Shown here in pieces: positions 6,451 to 15,984 of a stretch of 64,000 nt of DNA. The translations under genes were made by a program, and so were the position numbers. Source of the stretch: Cryobacterium sp. N22. GTDB taxonomy: Bacteria > Actinomycetota > Actinomycetes > Actinomycetales > Microbacteriaceae. The stretch's first letter is position 1, and the number at the start of each line of letters is the position of its first letter. Where the stretch lies: positions 1-64,000 of the forward strand of contig NZ_PJJP01000022.1 in NCBI RefSeq assembly GCF_002929555.1, read 5' to 3'. The notes below the pieces were generated by a model, which did not search any database, was not told the DNA's origin, and saw only the letters and a list, made by a program, of their open reading frames with translations.

Positions 6451-8997
6451 ATGTCTGCCAAAAAACGTACGGTTAGTGGAGCGCTCGGCGGCCTCCTTGG
6501 CTTTATTGGAATGAGCGCCGTCGCCGGTGTCCTCGTCACCGTTGCCGTGACCCCCGCCCTCGCCGTATCGGGCATGACGGCCACCAACACGATCAACGTG
6601 TTCGAGAACCTGCCCAACTACCTCACGGTCGATCAGCTCTCCCAGAAGAGCACTATCTACGCCATCGACGGCAACGGCTCCCCGTTCGCCCTGGCGTCGT
6701 TCTACGACCAGAACCGTGTCGAGGTGCCGGTCGAGAGCATGAGCCAGGACGTGCAGGATGCCGCGGTCGCCGGCGAGGACCCCCGCTTCGAGCAGCACGG
6801 CGGCGTGGACCTGCAGGGCACCATCCGCGGCGCCCTGTCCACCGTCACCGGTGGCGGCACCCAGGGTGGATCATCCATCACCCAGCAGTACGTCAAGAAC
6901 GTTCTCGTGCAGAAGTGTGAGGTGCTCACCGACCAGGACAAGCTGGACACCTGCTACGACGAGGCCACCGAGACCTCTCCCGAGCGCAAGCTCAAGGAGA
7001 TGCGTCTGGCCATCGGCGTGGAGAAGGAATACAGCAAGCTCGAGATCCTGCAGGGCTACCTCAACATCACCCTCTTCGGCGGCAGCGTGTACGGCGTCGA
7101 AGCGGCGGCCGGTTACTACTTCAACACGACCGCGGCGAACCTCAACCTGTCCCAGTCGGCCAGCCTGATCGCCATCGTGAACAACCCGGAGAAGTTCCGT
7201 CTGGACAGGCCCGACAGCGAGGCCAACGGCGCCGCGAACGGTTACGCCGCCAACAAGGAACGCCGCGACTACATCCTGGGCGAGATGCTGCAGTACAAAA
7301 AGGTGAGCCAGGAAGAGTACGACGCGGCCATCGCCGCCCCGATCGAGCCGACCATCACCGAGCCGAGCACCGGATGCCAGACCGCCGGCGGCAGCGCCTA
7401 CTTCTGTGACTACGTCACCCACGTGCTCAAGAGCGACCCGACCTTCGGCGAAGACGAAGACACCCGCATGATGAACTTCCGTCGCGGCGGCTACGACATC
7501 TACACGACCCTCGACCTGGACCTGCAGCTGGAAACAGAGTCGACCATGGCCGAGAACGTCCCGCAGACCTTCGACGGCTGGGATGTGGGCGCCGTGGCCA
7601 CCAGCGTGGAGGTGGGCACCGGCCGGGTGCTCACGATGGCGCAGAACAAAATCTACAGCCAGGACCCCGAGGTGCAGGCCACCGGAGCCCAGTACTCGGG
7701 CATCAACTACAACACCGACTACGACCAGGGCGGTTCCCTGGGCTTCCAGCCCGGCTCCACCTACAAGGTCTTCACCCTCGCCGAATGGCTGAAGGAGGGC
7801 CACGCGCTCAACGAACGGGTCGACTCGGCCCGTAAGAGCGACTGGGGCACCTTCCAGGACTACTGCGACGGCCCGCAGAGCTACCCCGGCTACAACCCGA
7901 AGAACGACGCGAACGAGTCCGGCACCAACTACACCGCCCTCCAGTCGACCATCAACTCGATCAACACCGGCTTCATCGGAATGGCCAAGAAGCTTGACCT
8001 GTGCAAGATCCGCGACACCGTTGAATCCTTCGGGGTGCACCGGGCGGACGGCGATGAGCTCGAGAAGGGTGCCTCCTCGGTGCTCGGCACCAACGAGATC
8101 GCACCGCTGAGCATGGCCGTGGCCTTCGCCGGCATCGCCAACGCCGGAAAGACCTGCTCGGCCGTGGTCATCGACCGCATCGTCGGCCCGGACGACGCCG
8201 AGATCGCACCGCCCGCCTCCACCTGTAAGCAGTCGGTGGAACCGTCCGTTGCCGCCGGCATGGCGTACGCCATGAAGCGGGTGCTCACCGAGGGCTCCGC
8301 GACCCAGTCCAACGACTCCACCTATCCGAAGGTGCCGATGATCGGCAAGACCGGAACCACCGACGGCGCCAGGGACACCTGGATGAGCGGCGCGAGCAGC
8401 AAGGTCGCCACCGTCGTGGGCGTCGTGACCGTCAAGGGTGAGGCCAACCAGCGCTCCCGCGACTACGCCTTCGAGAGCGGCTCCGCGGCCACCGCCCGGC
8501 ACCGCATGTGGCCGGACATCATGAGCGTCGCCAACGCCAAGTACGGCGGAGACAACTTCTCCGAGGCCTCCACCAACGTCATCCAGGGCGCTCAGGTGCC
8601 CGTGCCCGACGTGCGTGGGCAGTCGATGGCGGATGCCCAGACGGCGCTCGAGGGCGCCGGCTTCGAGTTCGCCGACGGCGGCGTGACCGACTCCGAGCTG
8701 CCCGCCGGCAGCGTGGCCCGCACCGACCCGGGCACCGGCTCGTCGGCCAGCAGCGGCGCCACGGTCACCGTGTTCTCCAGCAACGGCAACCAGATCCTGC
8801 TGCCGGATGTGACCGGCCAGAGCGTCGATCAGGCCAGGGGCACACTCAGCGGCTTCACCGTGACGACCACCGATCAGGCGGTCACCGACCCCAGCCAGAA
8901 CAACAAGGTGATCGCGATGACCCCGACCGCCGGAACCGCGGCCACCAAGGGCAGCTCCGTCGCCCTCGTCGTGGGCAAGATGGGAGCGGCAGGTTGA
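6451..8997 (+). CDS. Class A penicillin-binding protein with two PASTA domains
   Basis: 848 aa bifunctional peptidoglycan synthase. One N-terminal membrane anchor (about 9-40) precedes the GT51 glycosyltransferase (motifs GEDPRFEQHGGVDLQG with Glu at about 109, and GGSSITQQYVKN). The transpeptidase follows, with the catalytic Ser of PGSTYK at about 436, SINTGF as the SxN region and IGKTGTT (Lys about 633). Two PASTA repeats (about 717-848) would bind muropeptide or beta-lactam-like ligands outside the cell. The order matches PonA2-type proteins. The ATG at 6451 was chosen because it follows a leaderless-type promoter and starts a normal MSAKKR cytoplasmic tail. The stop overlaps the TTG of the next gene. 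A close paralogue lies at 10029. Confidence 0.95.
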   Translation: MSAKKRTVSGALGGLLGFIGMSAVAGVLVTVAVTPALAVSGMTATNTINVFENLPNYLTVDQLSQKSTIYAIDGNGSPFALASFYDQNRVEVPVESMSQDVQDAAVAGEDPRFEQHGGVDLQGTIRGALSTVTGGGTQGGSSITQQYVKNVLVQKCEVLTDQDKLDTCYDEATETSPERKLKEMRLAIGVEKEYSKLEILQGYLNITLFGGSVYGVEAAAGYYFNTTAANLNLSQSASLIAIVNNPEKFRLDRPDSEANGAANGYAANKERRDYILGEMLQYKKVSQEEYDAAIAAPIEPTITEPSTGCQTAGGSAYFCDYVTHVLKSDPTFGEDEDTRMMNFRRGGYDIYTTLDLDLQLETESTMAENVPQTFDGWDVGAVATSVEVGTGRVLTMAQNKIYSQDPEVQATGAQYSGINYNTDYDQGGSLGFQPGSTYKVFTLAEWLKEGHALNERVDSARKSDWGTFQDYCDGPQSYPGYNPKNDANESGTNYTALQSTINSINTGFIGMAKKLDLCKIRDTVESFGVHRADGDELEKGASSVLGTNEIAPLSMAVAFAGIANAGKTCSAVVIDRIVGPDDAEIAPPASTCKQSVEPSVAAGMAYAMKRVLTEGSATQSNDSTYPKVPMIGKTGTTDGARDTWMSGASSKVATVVGVVTVKGEANQRSRDYAFESGSAATARHRMWPDIMSVANAKYGGDNFSEASTNVIQGAQVPVPDVRGQSMADAQTALEGAGFEFADGGVTDSELPAGSVARTDPGTGSSASSGATVTVFSSNGNQILLPDVTGQSVDQARGTLSGFTVTTTDQAVTDPSQNNKVIAMTPTAGTAATKGSSVALVVGKMGAAG

Positions 8998-9962
8998 GCG
9001 CCGCACGCGTCATCGTCACCTCCGCCGCCGCCGTGACTGCGGCGGGGCTGGCGGCGTTCGCCTGGGGTTCCCTCGTGGAACGCCGCCGGTTCACCCTGCG
9101 TGAGGTGACCGTTCCGGTCCTCGCGCCCGGCTCCGACCCGATCACGGTGCTGCACCTCTCCGACCTGCACATGGCCCCGTGGCAGCGCGACAAGCAGGAC
9201 TGGGTGCGCGGCCTCGCCGCGCTGAAGCCCGACCTCGTCGTGAACACCGGCGACAACCTGGGCCACGAGGACGGCATCGCGGGCGTGGAGTATGCCCTCG
9301 AACCCTTCAAGGGCATCCCGGGCATCTTCGTGAACGGGTCAAACGACTTCTTCGGCCCGCAGCCGAAGAACCCGCTGAAGTACTTCGGCGGTCCGTCCAT
9401 CCTGCGCACCCGGCACGTTGAGCTCGACACCGACGACCTGCACAGGGTGTTCGCAGAGCTCGGCTGGACCGACCTGAACAACGCCGCGGAGGCGCTGGAC
9501 ATCAACGGCACCCACCTGGAGATCTTCGGGGTCGACGATCCGCACATCCGCCGGGACCGGCTCGACCTGATCACCGGTGCCATCGACGAGATGCGCGGCA
9601 ACGACCCGCTCACCGAGGAGACCTGGCCTGACCCCGAAGAGCCGGCCGGCCGGCGCTCGACGCTGACCGTTGGCGTGGTGCACGCGCCGTACCAGCGGGT
9701 GCTCAACTCCTTCATCAACCACGGCGCCCAGCTGATCCTGGCCGGGCACACGCACGGCGGTCAGGTGTGCGTGCCCAAGTTCGGTGCTTTGGTAACCAAT
9801 TGTGATATTCCCCGCCGCCAGGTGAAGGGGCTCAGCCTGTGGAGTGTGGGGCTGCGCACCGCGTACCTCAATGTTTCCGCGGGTCTGGGTACCTCGATCT
9901 ACGCGCCGGTGCGCTTCGCCTGCCCGCCGGAGGCGACCCTGCTCACCCTCACCGCCGCGTAG
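8994..9962 (+). CDS. Membrane-anchored metallophosphoesterase
   Basis: 322 aa. Starts at TTG 8994, overlapping the PBP stop as TTGA. A hydrophobic N-terminus (VIVTSAAAVTAAGLAAFAWG) is followed by the calcineurin-like fold: LHLSDLHMAP supplies the Asp and His metal ligands, VNTGDN the next Asp, GSNDFFG the Asn, and LAGHTHGGQ the C-terminal His pair. The substrate is unknown; related YaeI-type proteins act on lipid-linked phosphates such as UDP-diacylglucosamine. Sitting between and coupled to PBPs, as with ponA2 and Rv3683 in mycobacteria, it may act in envelope lipid or precursor recycling. Confidence 0.9.
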   Translation: MSAARVIVTSAAAVTAAGLAAFAWGSLVERRRFTLREVTVPVLAPGSDPITVLHLSDLHMAPWQRDKQDWVRGLAALKPDLVVNTGDNLGHEDGIAGVEYALEPFKGIPGIFVNGSNDFFGPQPKNPLKYFGGPSILRTRHVELDTDDLHRVFAELGWTDLNNAAEALDINGTHLEIFGVDDPHIRRDRLDLITGAIDEMRGNDPLTEETWPDPEEPAGRRSTLTVGVVHAPYQRVLNSFINHGAQLILAGHTHGGQVCVPKFGALVTNCDIPRRQVKGLSLWSVGLRTAYLNVSAGLGTSIYAPVRFACPPEATLLTLTAA

Positions 9963-10015
9963 CCACGACCCCCTTCTGGGGTGGCTTGGCACGGCCGGGC
10001 AACCCGGTGATCCCC

Positions 10016-10021
10016 TAGGCT
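10016..10021 (+). promoter_or_regulatory. -10 box of the second PBP gene, leaderless type
   Basis: TAGGCT, then 7 nt (CGCTCTT), then ATG at 10029; no ribosome binding site is present. Confidence 0.55.
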
Positions 10022-10028
10022 CGCTCTT

Positions 10029-12563
10029 ATGGGGGAAACCAAAAGAACTTTTTCCGGCGTCATCGGGGGACTCGTCGGTTTTGTGGCGATGAGCGCCGTC
10101 GCCGGCGTGCTGATCGCCGTCGGGATCACGCCGGCACTCGCGATCTCGAGCCTGGCCACGAGCAGCACGATCAACGCCTTCGAGAACCTGCCGAATTACC
10201 TCAAGATCGACGAGCTGTCGCAGGTGAGCACTATCTACGCGGTGCCGAACACCGGTGTGCCCTACGAGCTGGCGTCGTTCTACGACCAGAACCGGGTCGA
10301 AGTTCCCCTGGCGGCCATGAACGTGTTCGTGCAGGATGCCGTCGTCGCCGGTGAGGACCCCCGGTTCAGGGAACACGGCGGTGTGGACCTGCAGGGCACA
10401 ATGCGGGCGGCGCTGGCCAAGTTCACCGGCGGGCCCACCTCGGGCGGATCATCGGTGACCCAGCAGTACGTCAAGAACGTGCTGGTGCAGAAGTGCGAAG
10501 TCATGCCCGACCCGGACGAGCTCCAGAAGTGCTTCGAGGAAGCCACCGACCCCACCGAGGAACGCAAGCTCAAGGAGATGCGGCTGGCCATCGGGGTGGA
10601 GAAGGAGTACAGCAAGGACGAGATCCTGCAGGGCTACCTGAACATCACCGGCTTCGGCGGCACCGTCTACGGCATCCAGGCCGCGGCCGAGTACTACTAC
10701 TCGGCCACCGCCGCCACCCTCACCCTGCCGCAGGCCGCCAGCCTCATCGCGATCGTGAACAACCCGGAGAAGTTCCGTCTGGACGAGCCCGAGAGCGAAA
10801 CCAACGGCGCCGCGAACGGTTACGCCGCCAACAAGGACCGCCGCGACTACATCCTGCGCGAGATGCTCAAGCACAAGAAGATCAACCAGGCCGACTATGA
10901 CGCCGCCGTCGCCAGCCTGATCGAACCGGTCATCACCGAGCCGAGCACCGGCTGCCAGACCGCCGGCGGCGCCGCGTACTTCTGCGACTACGTCACGTAC
11001 CAGCTCAAGACCGATCCCACCTTCGGTGCCGACGAAGACACCCGCATGACGAACTTCCGTCGCGGTGGCTACCAGATCTACACCACCCTCGACATCGAAC
11101 TGCAGATGGCGTCCGAGGCGGCCATCGCCGAGAACGTGCCGATGACCGCCAGCTGGGACGTGGGCGCCGTGGCGACCAGCGTGGAGGTGGGCACCGGCCG
11201 GGTGCTCACGATGGCGCAGAACAAGATGTACACCCAGCTGGAGGTCGCTCCGGGCCCGGAGTACACCGGCATCAACTACAACACCGACTTCAACCAGGGC
11301 GGCTCGCTGGGCTTCCAACCCGGCTCCACCTACAAGGTGTTCACCCTGGCCGAATGGCTCAAGGAGGGCCACCCGCTCGGCGAGCGGGTCGACTCCGCGC
11401 GCAAGGCCAACTGGGGCACCTTCCAGGACTACTGCGACGGCGCGCAGAGCTTCCCCGGCTATAACCCGCGCAACGACTCCAACGAGGCCGGCCGCAACTA
11501 CTCGGCCCTGGAGTCGACGATCGACTCGATCAACACCGGCTTCCTCGGCATGGCCAAGCGGCTGGACCTCTGCAAGATCCGCGACATGGCCACGTCGTTC
11601 GGGGTGCACCGGGCGGATGGCGACCCGCTGCAGAAGGGCGCCTCCTCGGTGCTCGGCACCAACGAGGTCGCCCCGCTGAGCATGGCTGTGGCCTTCGCCG
11701 GCATCGCCAACAAGGGCATCACCTGCTCCCCCATCGTGATCGACCGGATCATCGGCGCGGACGGCGTGGAGATCCCCGCGCCGGTGTCCACCTGCACCGC
11801 GTCGGTGGAGCCCGAAGTGGCCGCCGGTATGGCGTACGCCATGGAGCGGGTCATGACCCAGGGTTCCGCCGGGCAGTCGTACCGCAACACCTCACCGCGG
11901 GTCGACATGATCGGTAAGACCGGAACCACCGACGGCTCCAACGACACCTGGATGAGCGGGGCCAGCACCGAGGTCGCCACCGTCGTGGGCGTGGTCAGCG
12001 TCACCGGAAAAGACAACAACCAGCGCAGCCTCGACTTCGACAGCGGTTCCGCGGCCACCGCCCGGCACCGCATCTGGCCGGACATCATGAGCGTGGCCAA
12101 CGCCAAGTACGGCGGCGAAGAGTTCGAGCAGGCCGCCAACAACGTCGTGCGCGGGGTGCAGGTCACCGTGCCCGACGTGCGCGGCCAGAGCGTGGATGCG
12201 GCCCGCGAGACCATTGAGGACGCCGGCTTCGGCTTCCTCGACGGCGGCGTGACCGACTCGGAGCTGCCGGCCGGCACCGTGTCGCGCAGCGACCCTGCCG
12301 CCGGCGCCAGCACCAGCACCGGAGCCACCGTCACGGTGTACTCCAGCAACGGCGCCCAGGTGCTGCTGCCGAACGTGGTCGGGCAGTCCCTGGACCAGGC
12401 CAAGGGCTCGCTGAGCGGCTTCGGTGTGGTGGCCAACGAGCAGGCGGTCACCGACGCGAGCCAGAACAACAAGGTGATCGCGATGGCTCCAGCCGCCGGC
12501 ACCCCCGCCACCCCCGGCGGCACCGTGACCGTGGTCGTCGGCAAGACCGCCCCGCCCGGCTAG
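10029..12563 (+). CDS. Class A penicillin-binding protein with two PASTA domains (tandem paralogue)
   Basis: 844 aa, same order and nearly the same sequence as the PBP at 6451. N-terminal anchor; GT51 core with GEDPRFREHGGVDLQG (Glu about 109) and GGSSVTQQYVKN; transpeptidase Ser of PGSTYK at about 433 and IGKTGTT (Lys about 630); two C-terminal PASTA repeats. All catalytic residues are kept, so neither copy looks like a pseudogene. Differences cluster in the region after the anchor, around residues 390-405, and in the PASTA repeats. It has its own leaderless-type promoter 60 bp after the phosphoesterase gene, which would allow separate expression. It is followed by tRNA-Pro. Confidence 0.95.
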   Translation: MGETKRTFSGVIGGLVGFVAMSAVAGVLIAVGITPALAISSLATSSTINAFENLPNYLKIDELSQVSTIYAVPNTGVPYELASFYDQNRVEVPLAAMNVFVQDAVVAGEDPRFREHGGVDLQGTMRAALAKFTGGPTSGGSSVTQQYVKNVLVQKCEVMPDPDELQKCFEEATDPTEERKLKEMRLAIGVEKEYSKDEILQGYLNITGFGGTVYGIQAAAEYYYSATAATLTLPQAASLIAIVNNPEKFRLDEPESETNGAANGYAANKDRRDYILREMLKHKKINQADYDAAVASLIEPVITEPSTGCQTAGGAAYFCDYVTYQLKTDPTFGADEDTRMTNFRRGGYQIYTTLDIELQMASEAAIAENVPMTASWDVGAVATSVEVGTGRVLTMAQNKMYTQLEVAPGPEYTGINYNTDFNQGGSLGFQPGSTYKVFTLAEWLKEGHPLGERVDSARKANWGTFQDYCDGAQSFPGYNPRNDSNEAGRNYSALESTIDSINTGFLGMAKRLDLCKIRDMATSFGVHRADGDPLQKGASSVLGTNEVAPLSMAVAFAGIANKGITCSPIVIDRIIGADGVEIPAPVSTCTASVEPEVAAGMAYAMERVMTQGSAGQSYRNTSPRVDMIGKTGTTDGSNDTWMSGASTEVATVVGVVSVTGKDNNQRSLDFDSGSAATARHRIWPDIMSVANAKYGGEEFEQAANNVVRGVQVTVPDVRGQSVDAARETIEDAGFGFLDGGVTDSELPAGTVSRSDPAAGASTSTGATVTVYSSNGAQVLLPNVVGQSLDQAKGSLSGFGVVANEQAVTDASQNNKVIAMAPAAGTPATPGGTVTVVVGKTAPPG

Positions 12564-12594
12564 GCCTGGTCGAAACCCGGGCACCCGATGGGGT

Positions 12595-12600
12595 TATACT
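12595..12600 (+). promoter_or_regulatory. -10 box of the tRNA-Pro gene
   Basis: TATACT ends 21 nt before the mature tRNA 5' end. No clear -35 element was seen. Confidence 0.45.
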
Positions 12601-12621
12601 TGTCGAGGTCCACAGGACCAT

Positions 12622-12695
12622 CGGGGTATGGCGCAGCTTGGTAGCGCGCGTCGTTCGGGACGACGAGGTCGCAGGTTCAAATCCTGTTACCCCGA
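12622..12695 (+). tRNA. tRNA-Pro (anticodon CGG)
   Basis: 74-nt cloverleaf: acceptor CGGGGTA pairs with TACCCCG, followed by discriminator A. The anticodon stem is CGTCG/CGACG around loop TTCGGGA, giving anticodon CGG. The T arm is GCAGG TTCAAAT CCTGT. CCA is not encoded. Confidence 0.95.
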
Positions 12696-12702
12696 CAGAA
12701 AT

Positions 12703-12732
12703 AAACCCCCACTCAATCGAGTGGGGGTTTTT
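12703..12732 (+). terminator. Rho-independent terminator of tRNA-Pro
   Basis: Perfect 12-bp stem (AAACCCCCACTC with GAGTGGGGGTTT), 4-nt loop AATC and a run of T on the plus strand. This is the clearest intrinsic terminator in the window. Confidence 0.92.
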
Positions 12733-12770
12733 CTGTTCTCACGAGTTGCAGGTGCTTGAAAGGCCACGAC

Positions 12771-14255
12771 ATGACAGTCTCCCCCGCTTCCGCCCCGAAC
12801 GCCGCCGTATCCCGCCGCGCCTGGCAGGCCCTCATCGTGCTGCTGGCGGGCATGTTCATGGCCCTGCTCGATACCACCATCGTCAACGTGGCCCTGCCCA
12901 GCATCCAAACCAGCCTGGATGCCTCCGAGGCGACGCTGTCCTGGATCATCTCCGGTTACGCCCTGGCGTTCGGTCTGGCCCTCATCCCCGCCGGCCGCAT
13001 CGGTGACCGGATCGGTCACAAGTGGGTCTTCTTCACCGGCCTGGCGCTCTTCACGCTCGCCAGCCTGGCCTGCGGCCTCGCCCAGAACGACTTGCAGCTG
13101 ATCATCGCCCGCGTCGTGCAGGGTCTGGCCGGCGGCATGTTCGTGCCCGCGGTCACGGCCGTCATCCAGCTGATGTTCCCGGCGGCGTCCCGCGGCAAGG
13201 CGTTCGCCATCATGGGCTCGGTCATCGGTGTCTCCACGGCGCTCGGCCCCATCGTGGGCGGCCTGATCATCGAGGCGTTCGGCGCGGAAGAGGGCTGGCG
13301 CCTGGTCTTCTGGGTGAACCTGCCGATCGGCGTGGTCGCGCTGATCGCTGCCGCCGTCCTGCTGCCCGCCGGCACCGGTACCGCCTCCGCGCCCGGCGCC
13401 CCGGCCTCGGCCCGCATCGACGGGGTGGGCCTGCTGCTGCTCTCCGCCGGTCTGGTGGCTCTGCTGGTGCCGCTGATCGAGGGCCAGGACCGCGGCTGGC
13501 CGCTCTGGACCTACCTGGTGCTCGCCGCCGGCGTGCTGCTCATCGTGGCGTTCGGCGCCTGGGAGGTGGCCCTGACCAAACGCGGCAGCAGCCCGCTCGT
13601 GCCGCCGCACCTCTTCTCGCACCCCGCCTTCACCGGCGGCGTCATCCTGGCCCTGGTCTACTTCGCGGCGTTCACGAGCATCTTCTTCACCATCTCGATT
13701 CTCTGGCAGGCCGGCCTCGGCCACACCGCGCTGGAATCCGGCCTGGTCTCGATCCCGTTCGCGATCGGCTCGATCCTGGGCGCGTCGCAGAGCAACCGGC
13801 TCACTGAGCGGCTGGGTCGCACCGTTCTCGTCGGCGGCGTGGCGCTGGTCACGGTGGGTCTGGTCTGGGTGTGGCTGGTGCTCCTGCTCACCGCCCCCGC
13901 CGATCTCACCCACTGGATCCTGCTGCCGCCGCTGTTCATCGCGGGCCTGGGCAGCGGCTGCTTCATCGCGCCGAACGTGGCGTTCATCGTCGCCACCGTC
14001 GACCCGACCGAGGCCGGCGCGGCCAGCGGTGTGATCGGCGTGATGCAGCGGGTGGGCAGCGCGGCGGGCATCGCCGTGGTGGGCAGCGTATTCTTCGGCA
14101 CCCTGGTGGTGGCGGGCCCCGGCGCGGATGCCCTCGCCGCCGGCTTCACCCACAGCGCGACCCTGGCCATGGCCGTCAGTGCCGGGCTGAGCGTGGTAGC
14201 CCTGCTGCTGGTGTTCCTGCTTCCCAAGCGCGTCGAGGTGCACGGCAGCCGCTGA
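12771..14255 (+). CDS. MFS drug-type exporter, DHA2 (14 TM) family
   Basis: 494 aa integral membrane proton antiporter of the EmrB/QacA type. The first membrane segment carries LLDTTIVNVALPSIQ, the DHA2 signature, and loop 2-3 has motif A (GRIGDRIGHKW). About fourteen hydrophobic segments follow. The substrate is not predictable; such proteins export dyes, drugs or metabolites. Start: ATG at 12771, 7 nt after GAAAGG; an in-frame TTG 15 nt upstream has no ribosome binding site. It lies just after the tRNA terminator. No repressor gene of the TetR or MarR type is next to it. Confidence 0.92.
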   Translation: MTVSPASAPNAAVSRRAWQALIVLLAGMFMALLDTTIVNVALPSIQTSLDASEATLSWIISGYALAFGLALIPAGRIGDRIGHKWVFFTGLALFTLASLACGLAQNDLQLIIARVVQGLAGGMFVPAVTAVIQLMFPAASRGKAFAIMGSVIGVSTALGPIVGGLIIEAFGAEEGWRLVFWVNLPIGVVALIAAAVLLPAGTGTASAPGAPASARIDGVGLLLLSAGLVALLVPLIEGQDRGWPLWTYLVLAAGVLLIVAFGAWEVALTKRGSSPLVPPHLFSHPAFTGGVILALVYFAAFTSIFFTISILWQAGLGHTALESGLVSIPFAIGSILGASQSNRLTERLGRTVLVGGVALVTVGLVWVWLVLLLTAPADLTHWILLPPLFIAGLGSGCFIAPNVAFIVATVDPTEAGAASGVIGVMQRVGSAAGIAVVGSVFFGTLVVAGPGADALAAGFTHSATLAMAVSAGLSVVALLLVFLLPKRVEVHGSR

Positions 14256-14386
14256 GCACCATCCGGCCGACGCACCTTGGCCTCCCAGCAAGCCCTCGCT
14301 ACTCTGGGAGTTTGGTCCGTTGACGGTGATGTCCTCCCGCGCTGAACCCTGCCGGAGGCCATGACCTACTGCACAAGGGAGGTCGC

Positions 14387-14887
14387 GTGGACGCTCTGGC
14401 ACCCGCTGTGGCCGAACGCCGGCACGCCACCCTCCGCCGGGCCGCCCGCTGGCTGACGGCCGGGTACCTGCTCGCGCTCACCCTGATCGCGTTCTGGCCC
14501 ACCCCGGTGGACCGGGGTGCGGCCGGATCGATCACGCGCACCCTGGCGTTCCTGCACGCGCACGGCGTGCCGCAGTGGCTGGACTACCCGGCGGTCGAGT
14601 TCACCGCGAACATCGCCCTGTTCCTGCCTGTGGGGCTGCTGGGGGTGGTTCTGCTGGGCTCGGCACGCTGGTGGATGGCTGTCCTGGCCGGTTTCGCCGC
14701 GAGCAGCCTGATCGAGGTGGGCCAGCTGGTCTTCCTACCTGACCGCTTCGCCACCCCGCTCGACGTGCTCGCCAACACCGCCGGCACCGCCTTGGGCGCC
14801 CTGCTGGCCCTGGCCGTGCTCGCCGTAGTCACCGCCCGCTCCCCGCGGTCTTTGGTTGAGCCTGTCGCACCCCCTCCCGCCGGGTGA
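14387..14887 (+). CDS. VanZ-family membrane protein
   Basis: 166 aa with four hydrophobic segments, including FTANIALFLPVGLLGVVLL and a conserved SLIEVGQLVFLPDRFATPLDVLAN part (split over about 105-130) typical of VanZ-like proteins. VanZ confers low-level teicoplanin resistance in enterococci; the role of chromosomal homologues in actinobacteria is unknown. The GTG start lies 5 nt after AAGGGAGG. The last residues (SLVEPVAPPPAG) are encoded by a dispersed LVEP-type repeat, so the C-terminal tail was probably replaced or extended by that element. Confidence 0.82.
   Translation: MDALAPAVAERRHATLRRAARWLTAGYLLALTLIAFWPTPVDRGAAGSITRTLAFLHAHGVPQWLDYPAVEFTANIALFLPVGLLGVVLLGSARWWMAVLAGFAASSLIEVGQLVFLPDRFATPLDVLANTAGTALGALLALAVLAVVTARSPRSLVEPVAPPPAG
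14851..14869. repeat. Dispersed LVEP-type repeat inside the end of the vanZ-like gene
   Basis: TTTGGTTGAGCCTGTCGCA, reverse orientation to the copy at 5651. It encodes LVEPV at the C-terminus of the VanZ-like protein. Confidence 0.7.
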
Positions 14888-14896
14888 CCCCGCTCG

Positions 14897-14919
14897 CTGG
14901 TTGAGCTTGTCGAAATCCC
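14897..14919. repeat. Dispersed LVEP-type repeat
   Basis: CTGGTTGAGCTTGTCGAAA between the convergent vanZ-like and LCP genes, in the same orientation as the copy 46 nt upstream. Confidence 0.7.
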
Positions 14920-14940
14920 ACAGGACGGCCTACGAACGCC

Positions 14941-15984
14941 TCAACCGGCCGCCTGCACCTGCCGCACTTCCCCGGCGAGGGTGTCACCGCGAAAGGCCTC
15001 CCGCAACGCCGGCAGCGCCGCCCAGTCCAGGTTCACGATCGACTGCCCGTCGGCGGAGGTGCCGGTGCCGGCGGTGGGGATGGTGAAGAAGCCCACGTCG
15101 CCCTCCCGCACGTCCCGCAGCTCCACGCCCAGGCTCACCAGGTCGGTCACCGACAGCTCCCCGTCGATCGCCAGGTTGGGGCTGACCGCCTCGATCACCC
15201 CGCCCATAGTGGCCGGGTTCGCGAGCACCGACGTGCGCATCAGGCCGCTGAGCAGTGCGCTGATCAACAGCTGCTGGTTGCGCACCCGCTGAAAGTCACC
15301 GTCGGCGAACGCATACCGTTCCCGGGCGAAGGCCAACGCTTCGGTCCCGTTGAGGTGCTGCACCCCCTGCGGAAAGGTGCGGCCCTCCAGATGGTGAGCC
15401 TCGAACGCCACGGGGTTGTCGATGTCCACCCCGCCGAGCACGTCCGTCAGCGCCGCGAACCCGGCAAAGTCCACCGCCGCGACATGGTCGATGCGCGACC
15501 CCAGCAGCCCCTCCACCGTCTGCACCGCCAACGGTACCCCGCCGTACGACAGCGCCGCGGTGATCTTCGCCTCGCCGTACCCGGGGATCTCCAGCCAGCT
15601 GTCCCGGGGAATCGACACCACCGAGAGGGACTGGCGGTCCGCTGGCACGTGCACGATCACGATGGTGTCGGAGCGTTGCCCGATGAGGTCGGCAATCGAC
15701 CCGGTGCGCACGCCCCGGCTGTCAGAACCCAGCAGCAGAAAGTTCATCGCGGATGCCGCGGCGCCGGTGGCCACCGGCGGTCGCGCCGCCTCATCGGCCG
15801 GGAACGCCTCGCTGATCTTCTCCACAGACCCGAAACTGCGCGAGACGTTCGACACCGTCACCGCCGCCGCCCCCAGCACCACCACCGCGAACACGCCGAA
15901 CAGCACAAGGACGATCCACCAGGCCCGGCGGCCGGGCGGTGGCGGAGCTTGATGGCGCGTTGGAACGTTCTGCACTTCGCGCAT
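14941..15984 (-). CDS. LytR-CpsA-Psr (LCP) family cell-wall glycopolymer ligase
   Basis: 347 aa. LCP enzymes move a lipid-linked glycopolymer (teichoic acid, capsule or arabinogalactan type) onto peptidoglycan at the outer face of the membrane. A cytoplasmic tail and one membrane segment (WWIVLVLFGVFAVVVLGAAAV) precede the LCP domain, with NFLLLGSDSR, RSDTIVIVHV, SIPRDSWLEI and ALAFARERY; these hold the conserved Arg and Asp residues that bind pyrophosphate. The ATG at 15984 follows AGGAGG by 8 nt and is preferred over an in-frame ATG 45 nt upstream. The exopolysaccharide cluster that begins 700 bp away could provide its substrate. Confidence 0.9.
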   Translation of the reverse strand: MREVQNVPTRHQAPPPPGRRAWWIVLVLFGVFAVVVLGAAAVTVSNVSRSFGSVEKISEAFPADEAARPPVATGAAASAMNFLLLGSDSRGVRTGSIADLIGQRSDTIVIVHVPADRQSLSVVSIPRDSWLEIPGYGEAKITAALSYGGVPLAVQTVEGLLGSRIDHVAAVDFAGFAALTDVLGGVDIDNPVAFEAHHLEGRTFPQGVQHLNGTEALAFARERYAFADGDFQRVRNQQLLISALLSGLMRTSVLANPATMGGVIEAVSPNLAIDGELSVTDLVSLGVELRDVREGDVGFFTIPTAGTGTSADGQSIVNLDWAALPALREAFRGDTLAGEVRQVQAAG

